This document shows, piece by piece, positions 55,391 through 64,000 of a stretch of DNA of 64,000 bases. Each line of letters begins with the position of its first letter. The stretch's first letter is position 1. Position numbers and translations under genes: made by a program. The stretch comes from Apiosordaria backusii (Eukaryota; Ascomycota; Sordariomycetes; Sordariales; Lasiosphaeriaceae): positions 1,550,001-1,614,000 of the forward strand of contig JAUKTV010000002.1 in NCBI GenBank assembly GCA_030549205.1, read 5' to 3'. A model generated the notes under the pieces. That model did no database searches. It was not told where the DNA came from and saw nothing but the letters and a program-made list of their open reading frames with translations.

Positions 55391-57786
55391 AGTGGCGGCT
55401 TGCAGACAGTGCCTTCGTGGATCTGAGGAAGTGTTTAAGCCCAGTACATCCCATCGTGAAAGGCCAGTTGTCCTTGACAAAGGCATAAAGGCCGGTTAAC
55501 CGCCTCGCTGCGGTCTGCCTGAGGCGATGCCCCTATTCCTACCAAAGGGGGCCGTTTTGGCTGTTGTGCTACGAGAAAAAACGAAGCCTTGGGTTGCAGC
55601 CTGCACCAGCATGGCAGGGCTGCATATTTGGAAAAGGGTTGTGCCAGGGCGCTCCAATGCTACCGCCGGAAGGCTGAGCAAGAGAGCAGTGATGGAAAAG
55701 ATGAAATTAAAGCGAGCTTGATACCCAGCCTTGTATGAATAAAAACTTGAAAGGATTTACACCATACACTACAGGATGCATATAAGCGCGCGCCAAGAGG
55801 TACACAGGGACGAGGCACAGATCTCAAAAGATAAAGATAGCTAAGACCACGAGCGATCAGCAACTCGATATGCGGACATATTTCTGGTACCAACCTTACG
55901 AGCAATCGACGTCGAGTTTGCGGCATCAGTCACAGCTTCTACATGAGACAAGGCTTTCTGTCAGATATTGATTGGCTCTGTCTGGACATCAATCAAGAGC
56001 AAGTCTGGGCTTTAGTTTGACAGCCAGACACGCCGTTGACTCACACAAGTTTTCTTGCTAACCGTGATGTAGTCCAATACACCTTCCAATACTCAAGATT
56101 CACTGGCAGTCATTCCCTCTTTTTTATTCTCTTTTCTTACACTAAATCCTCAATTCTCTCACAGCCATTCCCCAGAAAGTCGAAAATCGTCTGGGGAGAT
56201 CTGAAACACGCTTGTGACCGTGGTCCGCTTATGCGCCAAGCCGACGTTGCACTGGAATCACTCCCAGCCAATCAGTCGAATTTTCCCTTTTGTCGTCGGT
56301 TTTGGAAGACCAGGACGACTGGATGTCAACGAGCCCCTGCCGACGCCCGACGATGCAAGGCACGCTGCCGTTTTGACGGTATTCGCAGCTGATGTGTCCA
56401 AGGCAGCAGACGCAGGGGAAATGGGAATGTGTGTTGGACAACAGGTTGCCATACGTACACGATAGAAATCGTAGGGATAGCCGTCCCGGGAAGGGGGTTT
56501 CGAGATGCTGCACGAGCCTCCTTCTGGACAGGGCCCTCGTCGTTCATCCCATGATAATCGTGAAGCAGGGTCCCGATAAACCTCTGAATCTTGCGTCAAC
56601 GGAGATCCCTTCACTTTCTTCACACATGGCAGGCTGCTCTCTTCGCCAGTCCTTTCCCACTACATGCAAAGCTTTGACGTTTCTCTTCTTCACCCTTGAA
56701 CAAAGGACTCACTGGCTCACCTCGTGTCCGTGTTAGTTGAAGCCAAGCGCAGCCAGACCCCTGCATATGCGATCACGTCCCCTCTCGCGCACCCCATCCA
56801 ATTAAGCCCCTCCCTCCTCTTCGAGACTGCAACATCGTCAATTCCTGTCGAATGTCAAGGTCCGTCTTTGCGGTGGCTTGGGACGAATCCACTTGCATAC
56901 GACGAAACAACGAAACAAAACAGGGGAGGGTGCTCTGGACCTATCGACACACATTGTCACCTCACCATCACCACACTCTAAATCCTGCCGGGCGGGCATT
57001 TTTCTTTCCCTTCAGCCATTATTCTTCTTCTTGGTCTGCCCTCCCTGCCTTGAGCTCGGTTTGGTTTCTCTTTCTCCATGTTGCCTTGACGGTGGTTGTT
57101 TTTTTCTTCTTTTGCCCCTTACATTCGCATCGCTCTGGGAGCTTGGTAATTTATTGGACGACGGTCATTCGCGACGACACACGCCGTATTTTCTTTCCTT
57201 GATCACCATCACTTCGATTCACGCATCTGGCCGGACCTTTTATGATACCCTAATCGCTTCTCTCTCGCAAATCCAATATTTCCGACCCGACGAAAATAAA
57301 GCGTCCTTCTTTCGGCACGACCTTCCATTTCAATTTCCGCAGCCGTTTTTATATCCCGAGTCCCAAGTCGACGTTGAAGGGAGGTAGTCGAGGCGCATTA
57401 GTTCCAAGGGGGGAATCAGTTCGCGAACCCTTTCAAGGACAAACGCACGGCGACCTGCAGGACCGGGCGACCTATCACCGCGCATGGTGACGATCGAACG
57501 GGAGCAGGGAAACACAGACGCGGGAGCTTAGGTTGTACAACGTCAATATCAACATCAACAATCGTTGACCACTGAGGTGACGAAGTGGGACGCGAATTAT
57601 TGTTCTCATACTTCAACTCACATTGGGGCTGGGACTCATCTTGATTCATCCTGACAGCTCCATCTTGGTCTGGAAACGACTCATTTGGTGAAGAATACGG
57701 GAGGAAACAGCATGATCACCCAATAAACTCATACTCGACGACACAAGACAACTCAGACTCACTCACCTCAAGAAAAACACAAAGAT
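55391..57786. other. intergenic and probable long leader of the next gene
   Basis: No gene seen. 56600-57770 is C/T-rich with no motif-bearing frame, consistent with promoter and 5' UTR of the two-TM membrane protein. Confidence 0.4.
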
Positions 57787-59679
57787 ATGAACTTCCCCTT
57801 CACCCTCAACCGCCCAAACATGGACCGCTTCAACTTCTTCACCGGGCCCTCCTCCCGCAGGAACAATAACAACAATAACGACACCAACGACACCATCACC
57901 GACAACACAAACACCAACACCGTCACCATCCGCACGGCTCCCGCCCCCCGAACCTCAGCCTGCAACTCTTCCCTCCGCCCCCCTCCCGGCCCTCACCCTG
58001 CCACAGTAGAAAACTACAACCCTTACGCCTCCTCCTCCTCTGCCCAAGCAGCAGCCAACCCCTCCCCATATGGCCTCTCATATCCCATCTACCAGTCCTA
58101 CGACCCCCGCACCAGCGACGACGAGCACGCCCCTCTGTCCCCCCGTTTCGCTCCTAATCACGATCCCGAATCTGGGCAACAACAACCCCAGCGTCTCTCC
58201 TTCCTCGCCCGTTTTCCTCGTCCGTCATTTTTCGGCTTGAGGCCCCCCAGCAGTAACTACTCCGGCGCCGGCCTCCGCGGTGCGCCCCCGACAGTCATCA
58301 ACAACGGCCAGGGAAATGAAGAGATTGAGTCTCCCAAGTCACCACTGTTCAGAATCGGAGAGCAACAGCTCCCGTCAACGAGACTTCACCTCCCCAATCT
58401 AGAGCGGACTTGGACGGGGGGGAGCAACGGCCCCCCTACCCGGCCTGGTACCACTGCCCGAAACGGGCAGGATAATGATGCTGCTGCTGGGCAGGTGGTT
58501 GAAGAGCCAGAACCAGCCGTAACGAGAGGCCACCACCGCTCCAGATCGGGGAGGAGTAACAGTAACCGGAGCAATAGAAGGCACAGGCGGAATGGCAGTG
58601 GGAGATCCAACCGGTCACGGTCAGGGGAGGCGGGTGAAACGAGAGAGGAACGACGCCAAAGGAGAAGGAATAGAGAAACCCGCCGCCGAAGAACCGAGAC
58701 CGATAGTAGCGGGAGCAGGACTAGGAGTAGCCGCAGTGGCAGCAGTGGCAGTAGTGGGGGGAGTAGCAGAACCCGAAAACCCCCCAAGAACTTCCTCTTT
58801 TGCTTCCCCTGGATCAAATCCCGCCGGATCAGAACGCAGATACTGAGGTGTTTTGTCTCTGGGCTGTTCCTCATTCTTATGCTCACCGTTTGTATGTTCC
58901 CCGTTTCCATCCGAACTTGGTGATTTGACGCTAACAAAACCGACCAGATCTGTCATTGACACTCACCAAAAATATCACCGCGTCGGAATTCACTATTCTG
59001 CTGATCTTGATCATCTTGTTCATCACCATTTTCTTCTGTCACAGTCTCATCAAGCTGTGCATGTTGGTGGTGAAGTCAAGAAATGGGACGCTCAGCAGCA
59101 GCAGCAGCAGTAGCACTGGGTCAGGAAGCCAAAGAGCGGTGGTGCCAGAAATGATGCAGCATGCCCCTGGCGGCTACGCCGTTCCCCGGGAGCCGATTAG
59201 AGTTGTGCTGGCCAGGGATGAGGAAGCGGTGGGGATTGAGAGCGAGGCGACCAAGTTCGGTCCGCCGGCGTATGGGCTTTGGAGGGAGAGTGTGGTATGC
59301 TTATATCCTTCCTCATATATTTACAAGGATTGATACTAATTTGATAAAATAGAGGGTCGACCCGGACAGGTTCTACTGGGCCAGAAACCAAGCTGCAGCT
59401 GCCGAGGCCGGGAACAGCAGTGAGGCGACGTTTGAGAGTACCGTCTCCTCAGACGCAAGTTCCGGGGGCACTGGCAACAACACCGCCCAAAGTGGCAGTG
59501 GCGCTGGTTTGAGAAGGCCACCATCATATGCCTCCGATGATGGAGTCAGTTACGTGGTTGAAGCCCGGCCGAGGTCAATGGCGCCACCACCGCTGAATGG
59601 TGATGACAATGACGTGCATGCGGCTGGTCTGCATCCGTTGGAGAGGGAGAGGCAACAGCGGCCGTCGGTTTGGGTTTAG
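57787..59679 (+). CDS. Asn/Arg-Ser-rich two-TM membrane protein, unknown function
   Basis: Exons 57787-58891, 58948-59294 and 59353-59679; introns 56 and 58 nt; 592 aa. The first ~340 residues are disordered: a poly-Asn run near residue 26, Pro/Ser/Tyr-rich sequence, then an Arg/Ser/Asn-rich tract (RSRSGRSNSNRSNRRHRRNG) and REERRQRRRNRETRRRR. After a KNFLFCFPWIKSRR juxtamembrane motif come two helices (about 352-370 and 386-408: LFLILMLTVYLSL; FTILLILIILFITIFF). The second half has RVDPDRFYWARN and a Ser/Gly-rich tail. The C-terminal half looks conserved in Sordariomycetes; I know no function. A long basic cytoplasmic N-tail is inferred. Confidence 0.75.
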
Positions 59680-62342
59680 GATATCAAGACAGGCAGAGTT
59701 CGGTGAGGCGAGGTGAGGTTGGTAGGGCCCAGAGGTCGTCGAGCTGAAGGCACCCCAAAAGTACATAATAATCAACGGTGGACAGTTTTGAATCACTGTG
59801 AGACACCGACGCCATCATGAAGTGAGACTTTGTCAGGTATGAGAGGGGGGCGTTGAGTACAGTACGTTGTCATGGTGCGGCTGAAGGCAACATTTCAGAG
59901 TCAGCAGCTCGTGGTATCCCATCCGTCAACATCAATGCGCGAGCTCAACCACGGCTCCGTTGTCGCTGTCCCTGACCAGGGTTGCGGGATGAGAGATCAA
60001 AGCTCAAGCTTGGAGCTTTGTTTGGTGCCAAGGCCAATCGAAACTCACTATCGGGATTCAGAAGTTGTCCGAGTGGTATTCTATGCACAAGCAGGTCGCC
60101 AACTTGTGATACACGGTAGCCTTGCGAGGTTAAAGTTCTGGGGAATTTCCATATTGTCGGGGTCAAGCACCTGCATCTTGATGCGCAATTTCACGTTCTC
60201 GCTGCCGTCCAACCGCCCAGCCGCCCCCCGATGGCAGCTCACAGGCTCGGCACAACCCTTTGCGGACTGCGAGATTGTCCAGGGCCAACCCTTTTTGGGT
60301 GTTCCGGACTCTGCACCTCCTTCGCGCAGTGGAGGGTACCGGCATCCAGTCTCCCCTCGCATTCAATCACAGTGTCCCGAGAACAGCTCCGGTTGGGCAT
60401 GATTGGGTCGAGAGAGGGGGATATCAACGCCGACAGGGGTCCGTCACGCTTGACGCAGCTGCTAGAGGCGGGGTTTGTTCAGACAGAGCGTTCGGCTGCC
60501 AATATCATCACCAACAACAACGCCCCAACCGCCTGTGGGTGATGGTGATCCAGACCAGGCTGCCATGTACACACTGTCTCTCATGTAAATATGCAGATAC
60601 CTACCCAACCACATGTATGTATTGAAAGCCTGGGCTCGCTGAAAGAAAGCTCACACTGTCGAGAGGCGAGGTGCAGATCGAGATGACAAACGAAGCCCCG
60701 CAATGGAGCAAGGGTGTGAGTTCAATATGGGAGGGGGATGGGAGTCCTGGCGGAGGGGAACGAGGGCACGGAGGGACGGCGGAAGAGGGGCTTTTCACGT
60801 TGCTTCCAGCAGTCGACCGGCACAGCCGTGTAAAAGCGCGCGATATAAGAGCTCTAGCGCCGAAAGTAAACCGAGGTGAGCTACTGTTGCGATTGTCAGC
60901 TGCAGCCGTATGACCGGGAAAGCCCCGCGAGAGCCTCATTCTCACAAACACCGTATATATAAAAATAGGACAGAGAAAAGAAAAAAAAGAAAAAAAACAT
61001 GTGGCGTTGGGCAATGGCGTTGGTGACAGGGCGACTGCCGAAGTGAGACACCAGCAAAACGATAGGGCAGAGAGAAAACAGACGGCAGGCAATTCGGTTC
61101 CAGTCAGTGTTCGCTCTAAAGTTGCCTCTCTCAGCAGTGGGCACGAGTCAGCGGCGGGCGCCAGTCACGAGCCGCCGTGATGTGGGGTGTGAAGGAGCAA
61201 TGCCAAGCCCCAAGAGATTTTTTAGCGTGCCTGGTCGCTGAAATTCAGTTGCTGCTGAACCAGACAGAGCATTGATGCAGAGGAGTACTTGGGAGTACTT
61301 ATTATCACGGTGCTGGATGATAGAGAAGAGAAGTAGCAAACCAGTACCTCGGCTGACGTGCTGAGTGCTGACTTTCCTGCAACAACTGGCGCTATCCCTT
61401 CCTTCCTGGTTCCCTGACTTGGGGTTCCCATATCCCTCCTTGTTTCCGCCTCTTCCGCCACCTTCTCTCCTCTTCCCTTTCAGCAACCTTTTGGAAGCCA
61501 TAGGCCATTATTTTTTCTGGAGTTGTTGGAGAGGACGTTGGACGCTGACGGAAAGAAGGAAGATCGAGGTTTGGAGAATTTGAGAAAGAAGGATACAGGA
61601 CACAGGAACAGGACACAGGAATCAGAAGGAAAGGGTTATTAAGGTACGGATTTTATTTTTATATTTCCTACAGGTGAGTTTTGTGTGGCGCACTCATACC
61701 TGCATAACCTATCCCCCCTTCCGCACATGAGAGCACCTCGGTGCATTTCTATGATTTTCGAGCGACACGTTTGCGACTGGACACTCGGCTCTCATCATCG
61801 ACAATGCGGGAAATTACCTCTGGCTCAGGTTGAGCAACCGTTGGAAGGCTGGGACGACACATGGAGCAGGGCTGGCCGGCGCAACTTTGTTGGAGCAAGC
61901 CCTATGGCACTTGGACGTCGAGGGCGCATCGACGAGGCAGCAGCAACAACGTCACCCACCTCTTGATCACAACCACGACGACAACCCCTCCCCCACGGCT
62001 CTTTCCCCCGTTCTGGCTTGGCTCCGGGTTTCCAGACTGATGGTCGTCTGCTGTCAACACCCAAAAATATTCCCAACCGGCAAGAATTGTGCGCAACAAT
62101 CACTCAAACTCTGTCTGCCTTGAGCAACCAACAGAGTCGACCACACCACCAAAGCCGTTTCATGGAGCAGCCAAAAGGTTAAAGCGCCGCAAGTGGGGAT
62201 TGTCAACGGTCGCCCTACCCTTCGAGCCTGGGAATTTCTAAAAAGAGTTGTTCAACTGCTTGTCTATACCATCACCCACCTCGGAATCGATTTCGGCAAC
62301 TCCAGTCTTTGTCTGCAAACGTGTCGCTCGAGAGCAAACAAC
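59680..62342. other. intergenic and probable leader of gis2
   Basis: 2.7 kb; no protein gene supported. 61630-62342 is probably the 5' leader of the zinc-knuckle gene and may contain an intron. Confidence 0.4.
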
Positions 62343-63297
62343 ATGACGATGTTACCGTCTATTTTCGGTGGCAACCTGCCAACAACAAGCCAGGCACCTC
62401 AAACTAACGGCATTTCACCAACTAGCACCCCTATGTTCGGAAACATGTCTTCGGCTCACAAGCGCGCGTGCTACAAGTGTGGCGAGTTGGGTCACCAGGC
62501 AGATGGTTGCCCGGCTCCCGCCCGTCTCTGCTACAACTGTATGAACCTCCCCTCCTTTTTATGATTGGTTCTTGGCAGTCACTAACACCTCACACAGGCA
62601 AGCAGCCCAGTAAGCATTTTGTGCCTCCTCAGCCCTTTCTCGACGTATTATTCTGACGCAGGAACCGAACAGACCACGAGTCGAACGAGTGCCCTCTGCC
62701 CCGCACGACCAAGTCGAAGCAGTGCTACCACTGCCAGGGAGTTGGCCATGTGCAGGCTGAGTGCCCTACCATGCGCTTGAACGGTGGCCCCGGCGGCCCT
62801 CACAACCGCTGCTACACCTGCGGCCAGCCCAACCACATTGCTGTAAGTTGACGGAATGATTGCCACAGAAAAGATGGCGAGCTGACACGAGTGAATATCA
62901 GCGCAACTGCCCTACCGCTCAGGGCGGCATGGCTCCTGGACCCATGCCCGGCCGCGGTGGCTTCGGTCATGGTCGCGGTGGCTTCCACCCCGGTGGTGCC
63001 CGTCACGCCACTTGCTACAAGTGCGGCGGCCCCAACCACTATGCTCGCGACTGCCAGGCTCAGGCCATGAAGTGCTACGCCTGCGGCAAGCTTGGCCACA
63101 TCTCCCGCGACTGCACCGCTCCCAACGGCGGACCCCTCAACACTGCTGGCAAGACCTGCTACCAATGCGGTGAGGCCGGCCACATTTCCCGGGACTGCCC
63201 TAAGCGTAACGGCGCCAACGGTGCCGATGCTCCCGAGGTTGATCTTGGAAACCCCCAGGTTGCGCAGGCTCCTGCCCCCGGTGCCCCCCTTGCTTAA
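62343..63297 (+). CDS. gis2: CCHC zinc-knuckle nucleic-acid-binding protein (Gis2/Byr3/CNBP type)
   Basis: Exons 62343-62538, 62598-62609, 62673-62842 and 62902-63297; introns 59-63 nt; 257 aa. Seven CCHC knuckles: CYKCGELGHQADGC, CYNCKQPNHESNEC, CYHCQGVGHVQAEC, CYTCGQPNHIARNC, CYKCGGPNHYARDC, CYACGKLGHISRDC, CYQCGEAGHISRDC. An RGG-like linker (GRGGFGHGRGGF) lies between knuckles 4 and 5. Knuckle 2 is complete only when a 12-nt microexon is included and the acceptor CCGAACAG at 62665-62672 is used. Single-stranded nucleic-acid-binding protein acting in translation control. The first ~37 residues are not typical; the ATG at 62445 (MSSAHKRACYKCG) could be the real start. Confidence 0.88.
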
Positions 63298-64000
63298 GTG
63301 GGCGGCTCGCGCGGGCTAATGCTGGGGATCTGGTCGAGGTTTCGATTGTTACGACTACTGCATGGCGTTTACGCTCCGATGATCTTTACCCCCGCATAGA
63401 TATGAACGACATGGGAAAGGTTACGACATGACTCTGGGTTTTGTTTTCTCTCTCCCTACGGCGTTCACGGTTCTTCTGGCTCTACGGCAATTTTGGGAAC
63501 CCTCTACATCAACACGCATTTTTCTTCTTCTTTCACTGGACAACAACACATCGCCAAAAACGATACAACTTGGAGGGTGAAGGTTGAAAAAAAAGGAGAA
63601 CAAGATCGACGGTGCGGTGTCTATTTTTTGGGGCAAACAAAAAAGGAACTGATTGTCTTCTTCGGCTTTTTGCTACTCGAGAGGCTTGGGAGGATGATTG
63701 TGCACGCTTTTTGCAAGCAGAAGAATAACACATCGCAGCCTCAGCCTTCACTTTTTGTTGTTGTTGCGGTTTGCATTCTTTTTCTCATCAGGGCTTCTCT
63801 CTCGTTCTGATCATCATGTATTTTTTCAACGATCAAGTCCTTTTTCGGTTTCTCATCATACCCCCATTTAACCATCCGTCACTCCTCAACACACTCACAC
63901 ACACTTTACACACACGCTTTGGAAAAACGACAAGATATACACCAATTCAGAGATACCCCCTCTTTTTAAAACCACGCACGTGGTTTTTGTTGAAGGACCT
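63298..64000. other. 3' UTR and spacer after gis2
   Basis: T-rich and A-rich tracts and CACACA words (63891-63915); no gene seen before the window edge. Confidence 0.4.

Noticed and set aside
62660..62672. Acceptor GACGCAG for gis2 intron 2
   Set aside because: It shifts the frame and destroys zinc knuckle 2; the acceptor 12 bases downstream restores CYNCKQPNHESNEC.

Overview
This window reads as nuclear DNA of a filamentous ascomycete, most likely a member of the Sordariales (Podospora/Chaetomium/Neurospora-like). Supporting signs are short 50-140 nt GT-AG introns with CTAAC-type branch sites, a dispersed 5S rRNA gene of the Neurospora type, a fungal phytochrome histidine kinase, a SOM1/Flo8-type LisH regulator, and AT-rich, RIP-like decay of a mobile element. 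Gene models were built by eye from reading frames and splice signals. Exon sums divide by three in every spliced model with defined ends. Naming relies on remembered family motifs, not on a search.

Layout. (1) 1-13.7 kb is an accessory block. It holds a pogo/Fot1-type DD35D transposase running off the left edge, a broken DUF3435 (Starship-captain/Crypton type) tyrosine recombinase, an AT-rich decayed stretch, and a tandem array of eight small two-exon genes that I do not recognise. All eight share an N-terminal CDAM[IV][EK].H-like motif and a C-terminal YHxxExxKWxxLRG-like motif. A kinase-like gene sits inside the array and carries an orphan last-exon piece of the same family at its 3' end. 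(2) 13.7-28.7 kb is a metabolic/secretory stretch: a Cys-rich single-pass membrane protein, an AtuA/DUF1446-DUF4387 fusion enzyme divergent from a Dal5-type MFS transporter, a secreted S33/TAP-like peptidase, a GH16 glucanase, and a frameshifted acyl-protein-thioesterase-like pseudogene. (3) 28.9-31 kb has tRNA-Ser(AGA) and a 5S rRNA gene. (4) 31-44.5 kb has a secreted GMC oxidoreductase, a full phytochrome hybrid histidine kinase and SOM1. (5) 48.4-50.9 kb has a 22-bp minisatellite, a probably truncated Zn2Cys6-like gene and a polyQ protein with an N-myristoylation-like start. (6) 52.9-63.3 kb is conserved housekeeping sequence: TRAPP Bet3, the U5 snRNP WD40 protein (SNRNP40/Spf38), a two-TM Asn/Arg-Ser-rich membrane protein, and a seven-zinc-knuckle Gis2/Byr3/CNBP protein.

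The most unusual content is the small-gene array. In seven of eight copies exon 2 is exactly 91 nt and the single intron is phase 2 throughout, while exon 1 varies from 140 to 245 nt with a hypervariable middle. A degenerate ~21-bp repeat (core AAGATAGTCGATAGG) also recurs in at least four distant intergenic blocks in both orientations.
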